DNA from: Rhynchopus euleeides
Taxonomy: Eukaryota; Euglenozoa; Diplonemea; Diplonemida; Diplonemidae
Reading direction: 5' to 3'
NCBI GenBank assembly: GCA_963210315.1
Contig: OY723292.1
Location: 930,001-994,000, forward strand
Length of the DNA: 64,000 nt
Part shown: one piece after another, positions 42,298-52,628 of the stretch
Layout: every line of letters begins with the position of its first letter
Position numbering within the stretch: position 1 is the first letter of the stretch
The notes under the pieces: model-generated
Database searches by the model: none
What the model was told of the DNA's origin: nothing
What the model saw: only the letters and a program-made list of their open reading frames with translations
Program-made: the position numbers and the translations under genes

Positions 42298-44805
42298 ATG
42301 GAGGGGAAGACAGATCATGAGCTGGTGGCGGGGCTTGTCACCTCAAAGGGGCGCCCTTTCGAGGAGTCTCTGAAGGGGGTGAGCGTCCGCCACGAGGCCG
42401 GGTGGGTGTCTGGGGGGGCGGGTGCCTCTGCTGGGGAGGTGCACTCCGGCAGCGCCGAGCAGGACCGCCTGCTGTGCTGCGCCTGCTACGCCTTGGTGGC
42501 AGACCTGCTGGGCCACCCCGCCGCGTCGGGCCTGCTGCCCGCCATCGAACAGGGCGATGCCGGCGTACACCCCACCCTGGGGAACGCCTTCCTCAATGTC
42601 TTCAATGCGTGCAACTCTGCGTTTGCGCAGTGCTTCCGGGCCCACCTCAGCGATGCTGACGGGCGGCTCCCTCTGAAGGTTGTGAACGACTTCGGCAAAG
42701 CCAGCTTAGACCTCCGCAGGCGCTGGGCGTGGAGTGTGCCCAACGAGCCTGCCCTGGCGAAGCTCGCCAGCCTCGCCCCCCTCATTGAGATCGGCGCGGG
42801 GACCGCCCTCTGGGCAAGCCTCCTGAGGGAGCGCGGCGCTGACATCGCCTGCTACGACAGCAGCGCCGAGTGGCTCAGTGAGTTTAACGCGTTTGAGGAT
42901 GGGTCGCAGTGCGCTGTGCCCACGACCTACACCGAGTCGATCCGGGGAGGCCCTGAGGCTGCCGGGCTTCCGGAGAACGAGGGGCGCACGCTTGTCCTGA
43001 TGTGGCCCGACTTCATGGGGCGCGGCACCTTCGGGCTGGAGGCGGTGCGGAGCTACACAGGCCCCACTCTTGCCCTGATCGGGGAGTGGGTTGGGGACAC
43101 CTACGGCGTGTATGCGACGGGCCTGCAGCCCACGGGGCAGTCCTTCTCCCCGCTGTGCCAGCAGTATGTCGAGCGGCACTTCGACCTGGTGGAGCGGGTG
43201 GCCCTCCCCAACTGGCCCCTCTTCGCGGACTGCCTCAGGGTGTACCGCAGGAAGGCCGCAGCCCCTGAGGCCGCACAGCCACACACCGAGCTGCGCTACT
43301 CCGAGGAGGCCGGGCGCTACGCCGTGGCTGCAGTTGACATCAAGGAGAAGACGGAGCTGCTCAGCGAGGAGCCGTTCCTCCGTGTGGTGACAAACGCTGT
43401 TTCCGCTGCGCAGCGCGGGAGGAAGTATGTTGAGATGTATGAGGCCGCCCGCCCCAACCTCCTCGAGTTCTACTCCAAAGGCCTGCAGTGCCACGGCGAC
43501 TGCGCGTGGTTCGAAGGCGATGTCCGGAATGCGGTTGCGGAGCACGATGCGGCATTCGCAGACGGCGGGGCACGTGCCTCCGAGATGCGCGAGGTAGTGC
43601 AGATCGCCTCCTGCTACCACTACAACGGGTTTGGCGGGGTGCGCGCCGAGGGCGACACGGGGGATGACGCTGGCGATGCCGCTGGCGAGTCGGAGCTCTC
43701 GCTCCGCGTCTTCCCCGCCATCTCCTTCTGCAACCACAGCTGCGCGCCGAACGCCGTCGTCGCACCCAACAAGGGATCGCTCGTCTCCATCACCCCTGTC
43801 CCCCAGGGCGAGCCCGTCACCATCAGCTACCTCGAGGATGAGAAGATGCTCGCATCCCGCGACGAACGCAGGAGCTTCCTGAGGAACCGCTGGGGCTTCA
43901 CATGCGGCTGCACGCGGTGCACCCTCCCCTACGACTGCCAGCAGGTGTTCTACCACGATGGCCGCACCCACCCCGAGGCTGCGCCCGAGGCGAAGCGGTT
44001 CGCCTTCACCGATGAGGACGGCGACGAGGTGTGCCTGGAGGGCACCACCGCAGGCACGATGCTCTACTCCATCAACGGAGAGCCGCGCCCCGCCTCCCGC
44101 TGGATCCGCTTCGAGGAAGAGGGCCGCGAACTGTGGTTCCCCGATGTGGACCGCTGCGTGACGCTGCCGGAGGGCATGCCACTTCAGGAGCTCTACGACC
44201 TCCTCGGCGACTTCACCCTGGCGACGGGTGTGCGGATCGAAGGCCTCCCCATCCGCCCAGCCTGCCTGAGCTGCGGGTCGCCCTTCTGCGCCTTCTACGA
44301 CGGTGAGGAGGAGGGGGCCCCCGCGGTGCTGCGCTGCGATGCCTGCCAGGCAGACGTGGGTGCCTCTGTCGCCGAGGCTCTGGCAGGTGACGTGCGGCGT
44401 GTGGAGGCGCTCCTGGAGTCGGAGGGGGTGTGGTGTGACGCCGACTCGAGGTTTGCCATGCGGTTTGCCCTGGCGCAGACGCGGCACCACCTGGGGTACC
44501 GTCTGCTGGAGAGGCTGGTTGACGCATCCCCGGATGACCTGACGCTGCGTGTGGCCCTGTTGGAGGCGGCGGAGGCGCTGGTGGGATGGGCTGCCGGCCC
44601 TTCCAGCTGCAGCGCGCTGCTGGCAGACCTGCACGGCGACTGCGCGGAGGTTGCCTTCAAGGTGGGGGAGGGAGACCTGGCGACGGAGCACCTGAACAAG
44701 CAGTACGCCCTGCGCAGCATCAACGAGGTTGTCGATCCGCAGTTTTCGCACGTTGCGGATTGCCAGCCCAACGCACAGGTCATGGCCTTCTTGTACAAGG
44801 ACTAG
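42298..44805 (+). CDS. SET-domain protein with N-terminal Rossmann methyltransferase-like domain
   Basis: 835 residues, single exon. Residues about 163-190 (LIEIGAGTALWASLLRERGA, then DIACYD) form a class I SAM-binding signature (E-x-G-x-G, then an acidic residue after strand 2). The SET domain spans about 328-545: an entry strand (YSEEAGRYAVAAVDIKEKTE), the NHSC motif (SFCNHSCAPNAVV, about residue 479) and VTISYLEDE, then a post-SET Cys cluster (CGCTRC, about residue 537). This arrangement is closest to SMYD-type enzymes. A second CxxC pair (CLSCGSPFC ... CDAC, about 656-687) lies downstream, then a helical C-terminus like SMYD TPR-like tails. Likely a protein-lysine methyltransferase; whether the N-terminal domain is active is unknown. 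CCACTGCCACTGCAG ends about 48 nt before the ATG. Confidence 0.85.
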   Translation: MEGKTDHELVAGLVTSKGRPFEESLKGVSVRHEAGWVSGGAGASAGEVHSGSAEQDRLLCCACYALVADLLGHPAASGLLPAIEQGDAGVHPTLGNAFLNVFNACNSAFAQCFRAHLSDADGRLPLKVVNDFGKASLDLRRRWAWSVPNEPALAKLASLAPLIEIGAGTALWASLLRERGADIACYDSSAEWLSEFNAFEDGSQCAVPTTYTESIRGGPEAAGLPENEGRTLVLMWPDFMGRGTFGLEAVRSYTGPTLALIGEWVGDTYGVYATGLQPTGQSFSPLCQQYVERHFDLVERVALPNWPLFADCLRVYRRKAAAPEAAQPHTELRYSEEAGRYAVAAVDIKEKTELLSEEPFLRVVTNAVSAAQRGRKYVEMYEAARPNLLEFYSKGLQCHGDCAWFEGDVRNAVAEHDAAFADGGARASEMREVVQIASCYHYNGFGGVRAEGDTGDDAGDAAGESELSLRVFPAISFCNHSCAPNAVVAPNKGSLVSITPVPQGEPVTISYLEDEKMLASRDERRSFLRNRWGFTCGCTRCTLPYDCQQVFYHDGRTHPEAAPEAKRFAFTDEDGDEVCLEGTTAGTMLYSINGEPRPASRWIRFEEEGRELWFPDVDRCVTLPEGMPLQELYDLLGDFTLATGVRIEGLPIRPACLSCGSPFCAFYDGEEEGAPAVLRCDACQADVGASVAEALAGDVRRVEALLESEGVWCDADSRFAMRFALAQTRHHLGYRLLERLVDASPDDLTLRVALLEAAEALVGWAAGPSSCSALLADLHGDCAEVAFKVGEGDLATEHLNKQYALRSINEVVDPQFSHVADCQPNAQVMAFLYKD

Positions 44806-45752
44806 AGACTGAGCTCATAGTGTGTACAACAAAGGCGAAGGCCTGTGTTGGTGTCACGATACCGAACGCTGCCATTTGAGTTATTTTTCAGTGCGAAAAT
44901 TGAGCTGTTTGATTCCAAAAAGTCGTGTGTGGGTGGAGTGGTTTCTTCGGAGATGGCTGGAGGGTGGGGTGGTGGGGTGGGGTGAGGGTCGTATCAAGCG
45001 TATTTTAGCATATTCGTGATGTGTGGCATTGTGGGAGTGGTTCCGAGTGGAGCCCTTTCTGCGTGTCTCTCGTGTGATCCGCACCTGGTTGTGGAAGTGT
45101 CGACGCATCAAGAAGGAACGAATGAATCACGGTTGCCCTGACTTGTTTTTGTGTGAGATGGCAGTCGCACCACCTCAGCCACAGCAATCAAAACGCGCTC
45201 TCTTCACATCCCTGGGGGACAATTACTTCAGGGTCTTGTGTGCAGTGCAGGGGAGTCAATGCACCGAGGCAAACAAAAATACAGGTTGCCACTGGAACTG
45301 GGCAGCCCGCCCTCCGTCACAGCGAAGACCCGCTTGGGTTAGAGTGCGATGTCATTGCAGTGCCGCCCAGGATGAGGGCGTGCAGCACAGGTTGGCGTGT
45401 GTCTCTCGAATCTCAAGCATAGCGCATCGAGAGGGCAGGGAGGTCCCTTCGTCTGATCACCCCCACCCGCCCCTGCCCCCCCCCACCCCATCGGGTGTCT
45501 TCGCTCAGAAATGCAGAGAAGTGCGGAAGGGTGATTCCGCCCCACAAACTTGCCGCAACGTGTCACAGTTTGACACGCAGCGACACAGAGCTAAGGCCCC
45601 CATCATCCCATGCATATTTGTTTTGCAAATCACCGAATCGACCCACAGACACCTTGGCAGCGGCAAACCCCCCCCCCCCCCCAAGCAATCAACATCACAC
45701 CATCATACTTCCCACTGCAGCCTACACCCCCCTCCGTAACCCCCCTGCCAAG
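44806..45752. other. Intergenic region
   Basis: No gene. It holds the 45505-45598 partner of the short repeat at 10084-10170, a C run at about 45668, and an acceptor-like CATACTTCCCACTGCAG ending at 45720, 33 nt before the kinesin ATG. Confidence 0.55.
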
Positions 45753-48700
45753 ATGGGGGGCGATGCGGGACGTGTGCGTGTGGTGGTACGTGCCCGGCCG
45801 TCACTCCCCCGCGAAGTCGTCAACGGGAAGGTCGTCTCCTGCATCGGCGTCGACGCTGCCGCCGGGAAGGTCTACGTCGCTGCGGACGGATCGGGCAGCG
45901 TGCTGGTCGACGACACCTCAGGCGGCGATGCCTCCGACACCCAACTCCGCGGCTTCGCCTTCGACAAGGCCCTCCCGGGAGACGCCACTGAGGACGCTGT
46001 CTACGACGGGATCATCCGCGAGTCGCTGCAGGCATTCCTCGCCGGCTACAACACATCCATCTTTGCCTACGGGCAGACCGGATCCGGCAAGACGCACACC
46101 ATGACACACCTCACGAAACGCGTCCTCGCCGACATCCTCCGGGCAGGCGAAGCCGCATGCAGCGGCAGCAGCAGCGATGGTGAGGACGGCGCCCCGCCAC
46201 ACCCCCACACCGTCAGCGTCTTCCAGATCTACAGGGAGGTCCTGACGGACCTCACGCAGCCTGGCACGCCGAAGCTGGACCTGAAGGGGGGGTCTGACGC
46301 GCCTGTGACGGTGGAGGGGAGCGTGCAGTGCCCCTTCACCACGGTGAGGGAGGGGGAGAGGGTCATAGCGGAGGCGGTGGCGCGGCGCGCGGTGGGCGCA
46401 ACCGCGATGAATGATGTCAGCAGCAGGTCGCATCTGATAGTGCAGATTGCGGTGAAGGGTGTGAAGCTGAACCTCGTCGACCTCGCCGGGAGCGAGCGGG
46501 TCAAGCAGTCGCGCGCGGAGGGGGAGCGCCTCAAGGAGGCCCAGAGCATCAACGCGTCGCTTTTCTCCCTAATCCACGTCGTCCGCGCCCTGGCGGATCG
46601 GGCAAAATCAGGGAAGCCAGCTCACATCCCCTACAGAGACTCCAAGCTGACCCACTTCCTGCGGGACAGCCTCGGGGGGAACTGCCGCACCGTGCTGATC
46701 GCCACCATCAGCCCCTCAGAGGAGTCCGCCTCCGAAACCTCGCTCACCCTGAAGTTCGCCACCGCATGCGGCACCATCGTCAACGTGCCGCAGAAACGCC
46801 CGAAAAAGCAGAGGGTGAAAAAGGCCGCCCCGGAACCCCCCTTGGTTGCCCCTTGGGAGGGGGTAGAGCCGGCAGCAGCCAGGGCGATGCTGGAGACGAA
46901 AGCCGGGAACATCAGCGTGCTGCATCCGCAGCGGGGCAGCGGGGGGAGGCCCCCGCCCGGGGAGGAGGGGTTGGAGTACATCTTCCTGCTGCACGGCTGC
47001 CCCAGCGAAGGGGCGGAGTACCTCAGGTGGTTCCCTCTGTTGGAATACTGCAAGCTCTGGCCTGTCGCGATCGACCAACCTGGGTTTGGAAAATCCCCGG
47101 GAGAACCCCGGAAGTCGCGCAGTGAGTACAACCTGGATGCAGGGGGTCCGGTCGACATCCTCCTTGCTGTGATGCGCGTCCTCAACGTGAAGTCCGCCCA
47201 CCTCATGGGATACGACTGGGGCGGGGGCATCATCCTCTCTGCCGCATTGAAAACCCCCATCCGCTTCAAATCCGTCATCTCCATAATGCCCTCCTTCGCA
47301 GAGAAGCCCCCTGGAGGCGAGCTCTCCGGCATGAAACCCCCTGCCCTCATCCTCTGGTTCGAATCGGATGAGTTCCACTCCTGGAAGAAATGGAAACCCC
47401 TCGCCGCGAAAATCCCCAACGCCACTGTAAAAACCCTGAAGGCGAAGGACCCAAAAGGGCCCGTCTCTGCATTTGGCTCCGACATATGCAAATTCATCAC
47501 GGGAAGCTCGCCTCTGGAGAGGAAGACGACGTTGAATGTGGCACAGTCAACCCAGGCGAAGACGATATCCGGGGAGGCGATCACCATGGTGGAGCGTGTT
47601 GTGATGCAGTCGGGTCTGACGGATGGAGGTGCTGATAAAATCGGGCGCGAGAACCGGGTCGATGGAAGCGCTGCCGCCTCCGCATGCGTTGCAAACTTTG
47701 CGGCTTGGAGGAGATCCACACCTGACCCCGAGGCTGCAGACGCCTTCCGCCTCTGCGCCTCCGGCGCAGGCTCAGGCACCGAAGCCAAAACCCTCCTCGG
47801 CGAATTCGCCTCCCTCCCTACACTCTCCCCGACCCTCATCGACGACGGCACCCTCTTCTCTCTCCTCGGCATCTGGGGCTCCGACGCCCCCCGTGGGAAA
47901 GACGCCCTCGAATCCTCCCCACGCTACTTCAAAGGCAGGCAGGTGTTGGTCCGCCTACCAGGCGTCTGCCCTGTCCACGCCTCGCCGGACTATATGAAGG
48001 TGGTGGACAGGGAGGCTGCGGCAGGGCGGGGTAGGGCAAAGCAAGCAGCCTATGTGACGCACAACGCCTTCATCAAGTCTGTCGGGAAGGACGCGTATGT
48101 CGTGGAGGTGCTGTGCGGCGGGGGCGGGGCGGAGGCGTGCGAGGTGTCGGTTCCGAAGGGCGGGGTGCACGCGCTGAACCAGCCGCATGCCTTCCAGAAG
48201 TCCGCCTCCGGGAGTGGGAAGGAGGTGTGGCACTTCGAAGACGGGCTGCGCGGGAGCTACGACACACCTTTGGTTCGCGCCAAGCTCTTCGAGATTGCGC
48301 TGCTCCTGGCACCGGTTGTGGAGGGGATCGACTTCTCTCAAGGCAGCGGGAGCACCACCGCGGAGCTGCAGAAGAAGTGCGTGAGGATCATCCGCAAAGC
48401 ACTGAACTGCACAACCTTCGCCTCGGGTGTGGATCGGTCGCGGTTCGGCCGGACGGATGACATTGCGAAACTCGCCTGCTACGGGCAGGTGCAGTGCCAC
48501 GGTGGGTCGTCACTAATGGCCTTCTTCCTCCAGCCCTTCTCCCGCTGTCTCGGGATTGACGTGCGCTACCGTGGGGGTTATACCTTTGGCCCGGGGCACG
48601 AGCCACAGGCAGAGGTGTCGAATGATATCGAAGCACATCAGTGGCTGGAGCTGACGCTGCGCCCTTCCTGCGAGGTAGTGGTGTGCGACCTGTTCCTCGA

Positions 48701-48812
48701 TATGATCGGGGTCCCTGTGGATCAGGCCTACACAGGCATGATGTATCCGAATGGGAAGCTGATCATCGGCACAACCATGGCGCCTGTGGCTGAGGGGGAT
48801 GTGGCTTCCTAG
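45753..48812 (+). CDS. Kinesin motor fused to alpha/beta-hydrolase and transglutaminase-like domains
   Basis: 1019 residues from the ATG at 45753. The frame is open from 45495, but that part is low-complexity. Residues 8 to about 350 are an intact kinesin motor: VRVVVRARP, P-loop GQTGSGKT (about 107-114), switch I SSRSH (about 223), switch II LAGSER (about 244), and YRDSKLTHFLRDSLGG. No coiled coil follows. Residues about 402-585 are an alpha/beta-hydrolase (FLLHG; nucleophile elbow GYDWGGG with Asp, as in epoxide hydrolases and haloalkane dehalogenases), although the usual catalytic His is not evident. Residues about 875-1005 have the Cys-His-Asp order of the transglutaminase-like/papain-type fold (VQCHGGSS, EAHQWLEL, VVCDLF). 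The motor looks competent to bind ATP and microtubules; the other two domains may be cargo or regulatory modules. Confidence 0.85.
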   Translation: MGGDAGRVRVVVRARPSLPREVVNGKVVSCIGVDAAAGKVYVAADGSGSVLVDDTSGGDASDTQLRGFAFDKALPGDATEDAVYDGIIRESLQAFLAGYNTSIFAYGQTGSGKTHTMTHLTKRVLADILRAGEAACSGSSSDGEDGAPPHPHTVSVFQIYREVLTDLTQPGTPKLDLKGGSDAPVTVEGSVQCPFTTVREGERVIAEAVARRAVGATAMNDVSSRSHLIVQIAVKGVKLNLVDLAGSERVKQSRAEGERLKEAQSINASLFSLIHVVRALADRAKSGKPAHIPYRDSKLTHFLRDSLGGNCRTVLIATISPSEESASETSLTLKFATACGTIVNVPQKRPKKQRVKKAAPEPPLVAPWEGVEPAAARAMLETKAGNISVLHPQRGSGGRPPPGEEGLEYIFLLHGCPSEGAEYLRWFPLLEYCKLWPVAIDQPGFGKSPGEPRKSRSEYNLDAGGPVDILLAVMRVLNVKSAHLMGYDWGGGIILSAALKTPIRFKSVISIMPSFAEKPPGGELSGMKPPALILWFESDEFHSWKKWKPLAAKIPNATVKTLKAKDPKGPVSAFGSDICKFITGSSPLERKTTLNVAQSTQAKTISGEAITMVERVVMQSGLTDGGADKIGRENRVDGSAAASACVANFAAWRRSTPDPEAADAFRLCASGAGSGTEAKTLLGEFASLPTLSPTLIDDGTLFSLLGIWGSDAPRGKDALESSPRYFKGRQVLVRLPGVCPVHASPDYMKVVDREAAAGRGRAKQAAYVTHNAFIKSVGKDAYVVEVLCGGGGAEACEVSVPKGGVHALNQPHAFQKSASGSGKEVWHFEDGLRGSYDTPLVRAKLFEIALLLAPVVEGIDFSQGSGSTTAELQKKCVRIIRKALNCTTFASGVDRSRFGRTDDIAKLACYGQVQCHGGSSLMAFFLQPFSRCLGIDVRYRGGYTFGPGHEPQAEVSNDIEAHQWLELTLRPSCEVVVCDLFLDMIGVPVDQAYTGMMYPNGKLIIGTTMAPVAEGDVAS

Positions 48813-51192
48813 CCGTATCGCAGCGAGGGGTGATTTCTCGGGTGTCCCTCAGCCCTTCCAATGAGAGTGTGCAGTTGCAGTTGTTCTTGTTTGCTTTTGG
48901 ACAATAGGGGTGGGTGTGTGTCCCTGAAACTCGTGGAGGAGTATGCTAAAGAACTCCGTGCATCGGCCTGTTCTGGGGCAACGCGGTGGTGTTGGGGGCC
49001 CTGTTTGTTCTTCCTTGTTCCCCTGCTGCCAGCTCATGGCCCATCTCACCTCATGAGCACAGAGGGTGTTATTGTCAGAACCACATATTGTACTGCAACC
49101 ACAGATGCATACGCCTGGGGCAACACATACATATTACACGGGATCTCGGGTGGGTGGGTGGGTGGGGTGGGGTGTGGGATATGACATGGCCTTCATTGGA
49201 ATCCGATTCCGGGAATCCAGAATCGGGCAGAATCGGATTCTACCCCAAAAAAAGTCAAAAAATAGATCTTCCATTGGGTGACACTTGGTTTTTCATGATT
49301 TTACACGGGAAAAATAGAATACGAATTTCGACAAAATGTCTCGGATGAGCCTCGATTTCGCAAAGTCGTCGGATTACCGAGACTTCGCGAAGAGAGGCGA
49401 AGCCGAGCTAGGCGCCGCCCCGGCGCCGGGGGTTTGGGGGGCTTTGCCCCCCAACCCCGCCGGAGGCGAAAAAAATTTTGGGGTCTAAAAAAGAAGGTGT
49501 ACCGAAAAATCGACTTTTTTCGGGAGAACACGTCCTGGGCCGCGCACTTTACGTGCGCGTGCGGGGGGGTGGGGCGGAGAGCCCGCCGCAGGCGCCGGAA
49601 ATTTTTGGGTCCACAAAAGAAGGTGTACCGAAAATCAACTTTTTTGGCCAAAAACTGCCTTCTTTCGAGGCTTTCCGTGCGCCATTGTCAGAAAAAATTC
49701 CCCCGGTGGGGCGAGGGGGGGAGGTGGGCAGTCAGCCCGCCGCAGGCGCCGGAAATTTTTCAACATGTCCCACCAAGAAGTGGCCAGAATCATCGTGTTT
49801 TGTGCCCATTTTTCACCCAGGAACGCATTTTTCGGCCTCTGTGAAAATTTCGATTTTTTGACATTTTTCGCGATTTTCTACAACTACTCGCCCACACAAA
49901 AACCCTTTTTTAGCAGGGAAACGCAACAAATCAACGAATTAAGCCGTTTTAACCCCTTTCGTGCACTTTTTGGTCCCAGAATGGGATATATGGGGTGTTG
50001 GGGTCCCCCTACGACCAGGCCTGGGCGGGGAACGAGCCCTTTTTCCAGGTTTTTTGGGTCGGGGAACCAGGTTTTTTCTAAGAATTTTTACAAGGGATTT
50101 TTTGCTCGCCCCCCCACAGTTTCCAGGCGCGTGCCCGTCAGGCGGGACTTTTTCTATGGTTTCTCTCCGCGTCATCATGTGACAGCTCTAGAGTGATGCC
50201 CAGTTCTTGAGAGATGCATGCGGCAGAGACTGCCCCTCATGCGCGTTACAGCTGAAAATGAATGAGGATCACCTGGCGCTCGTTCTCATCGGGGGTTGTG
50301 CTCCGCAGGTACTCAATACACCTTGGCACTCTCGCAGGACTGGACATGCCAGCAGCTGAAGGACAGTTACAAAGCTGCCACTCACCACCCACCTGCTGGT
50401 CCTTCAGGTCTGAAAGCCCAAAAGCTCCCGGGGATTCTTGCTGTGGTGCGGACCATATTCAGCGCAGTAGGGTGACCTCTCCGATTTTCCAAAACTGCTG
50501 GTTTACTGGTTTGGGGAACGGTCGCCGGCAGACCGTTGAAATGCCCGTGTTAGCAAGGCACACTCACGTTTCAGGTAGTGTGCCGCGTGTCACGCATGTC
50601 GCGAACGCGGCGAGTGCATCTCCCAGGTGGGGAAGTCCGACCTCCTGTCCGATGTCAACCAGGCTTCGAAGAAGCGCTTCATGGATGCGGCGCTGACCTC
50701 CTACGCTGCACTGTACCCGGGGAAGTGAGATGGGCGGGCAAACGCTACATGGGGGGTCTGGGGGGCGGAGCCCCCCAGCCGCCGGAGGCCACGGTCGCGA
50801 ACATCTGTTCGTGTGGGCGTACAGATTGATTCTGGTAGCGAACATCTGTCCGTGTGGGTGTACAGATTCTGTGCGAGTTGGCTGCGTCCTCCTGAGGCGA
50901 CTGGAATGGTTGGACCCCGACCTGATAGGATTCGAAGGACTCGAGTACGAGACAGACGCCACAGGGGGGTCTGGGGGGCGGAGCCCCCCAGCCGCCGGAG
51001 GCCACGGTAGTGAACGTCTGTCTCTCCAGTTGGCCAGCAAGGCGAACTGCACGGGGGACAGACTTCCCTTCCATCCCTGTGCGCGCCGTGTCGACTGGGA
51101 AAAAATGAGAAAAGGTTTTTTCCTCTGCGAAACAACCTTAGAAAAAAAATTCCCCTAACAAAATTCTTAGAAAAAAAGTTTTTGGTCCCTTA
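48813..51192. other. Intergenic region with GC-rich hairpin repeats
   Basis: No gene recognised. It includes GGAATCCGATTCC-type words at 49197-49245, GCGCCGGAAATTTTTGGGTC repeats (about 49590 and 49745), and two 44-bp GC hairpins described separately. TTTTAACCCCTTTCGTGCA at 49953 resembles a piggyBac-like end, but no partner end is visible. Confidence 0.5.
50751..51007. repeat. Two direct 44-bp GC-rich hairpin units
   Basis: GGGGGGTCTGGGGGGCGGAG followed by CCCCCCAGCCGCCGG at 50751-50794 and again at 50964-51007. The GGGGGGCGGAGCCCCCC core is an inverted repeat. Between them, the GCGAACATCTG-CGTGTGGG-GTACAGATT block is repeated in tandem. Confidence 0.85.
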
Positions 51193-51443
51193 CACGGTGG
51201 ACTCCAGCGGGGGTAGGGTAACCCTTTTCGGGAGTCTCAACTAGGGGGAGTCCAACTCCCGCTAGCGGGAGTCTATACTCCCGCTAGGGGGAGTCTGACT
51301 CCCCCTAGCGGGAGTCTTTTCACCTATTTTCACTCATTTTTCCCATGATACCTATGCAATGTGGCACTCGTCACTGAAGTACAGCCACACCAAACGAAAC
51401 GGACGTTTCCACCCATCCCAGCTCGCAGACCTGATTCACAAAA

Positions 51444-52363
51444 ATGGGGAAGACGACAACGAAGCCGGCAGCGAAGCCGGCGGCAAAGTCGATTAAGAAG
51501 AAGAAGAGCGCAGAGAGTCCCGAGGCTGCGGAGGCGACGAACATTGTGCATGATTTTTGCACGGCCTTCCCTGTTAAAAAAGGGGGCAGTGTGCTGACAC
51601 TGGGATCCATTAGAAGGCCTCCTGGCACCTCGCACCAGGGGGGATAAAATCCAACTTGCTGCCTTCACGTGGCGCCCCCTGTGATTACCCTCCTCCGAGG
51701 GGAAACTAAAGCAAGCTCTGGTAACTCTTTTTCCGCTGTGTGCCCTGTTTCATATATGCGGAGGGGCCCTTTCTGCACGGCTTTGGTTTTATTGATGTTG
51801 TGGTGTGCGTGGTTTATTTTCCCTTTTTTTTGTTGTTTTCGCAGCATTTTATGCTGTCGGGTGAGCTTCCGCCCCATGGGAGGCGCTCCTTCCGGCTTGC
51901 GCTGCCCACCCATCCCACCCCCGTCCCCTTCCCACATTCTTTCTTTTCTTTTAGGGGAGACGTCCTCGCAGTGGCTGTTTGGCCTGACGCGATTCCCCGC
52001 CTCAAAGCAGACCCACCTGGCAGCTACTCAAGGCACATGAGGAGTGAGAGGCGTCAATGGGCGCAACGCCCCTCCCTGCGGTCCGGCTTCCGCCACGTGG
52101 CTGACTCAAAGCAGCGAAGTGACCAACGGGAGCGACATGAAAAAAAAAAAAGAAGGCTCCTAGCAACGGTGTTGAGCAAGGAGCTCCACCAGCACAGCAC
52201 CCAGGTGGCCAACGCAATCATCGCCATGTCTTCCCTGACATGGATAAGTTCGCTGTCAGGGAAGTCGCAACGATGCGGAAGGAGGGCGCTCTCCGTCATA
52301 TACAAGGTGGAGGCGAAGTATGGCAAGGTGCAGGATACAAACGTGTCGTCGGGGGCAGCCTGA
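51444..52363 (+). pseudogene. 126-residue transposon gene disrupted by a retroposon
   Basis: The first 58 codons match the intact copy at 38641-38261, ending at TTAGAAGG. The coding sequence resumes after 52150 with AGAAGGCTCCTAGCAACGG. Removing the 533-bp insertion and one AGAAGG restores collinearity with copy 1. Confidence 0.88.
51618..52150 (+). mobile_element. Poly-A retroposon with AGAAGG target duplication
   Basis: 533 bp absent from the otherwise matching copy 1. Ends in a run of 12 A; AGAAGG occurs immediately before (51612-51617) and after (52151-52156). These are the marks of LINE-type reverse transcription. The insert has no long frame of its own. It contains TTTTTTGTTGTTTTCGCAG and TTCTTTCTTTTCTTTTAG, both acceptor-like, and a GGGTGAGC donor-like site between them, so the source RNA may have been an unspliced transcript or SINE. 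Confidence 0.85.
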
Positions 52364-52628
52364 AGCCGCGAATGATCGCGACACGGGCGAACGGCTTGGC
52401 ACCGTGGGTCTGGATAGATGCTGGAGTTCGGCCGGGTGAAACCGGAAGTCGCAGCAAAATTTGCCCCCCCAGATTTCTTCCTCAAACCCACCCGTGGGCT
52501 GATCCGGCCTTGCACGGTGGACTCCAGCGGGGGTAGGGTACCACTACCGGGTTTAACCCTTTTCGGGAGTCTCAACTAGGGGGAGTCCAACTCCCGCTAG
52601 CGGGAGTATAGATCAGCAGTGGGCAACA

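Noticed and set aside
49940..49975. TTTTAACCCCTTTCGTGCA as a third piggyBac-like end
   Set aside because: No opposite end with TTAA was found within a few kilobases.
51618..52150. Insertion considered as an introner (intron-generating transposon)
   Set aside because: Its edges lack GT and AG, while the poly-A tail and AGAAGG duplication fit retroposition.
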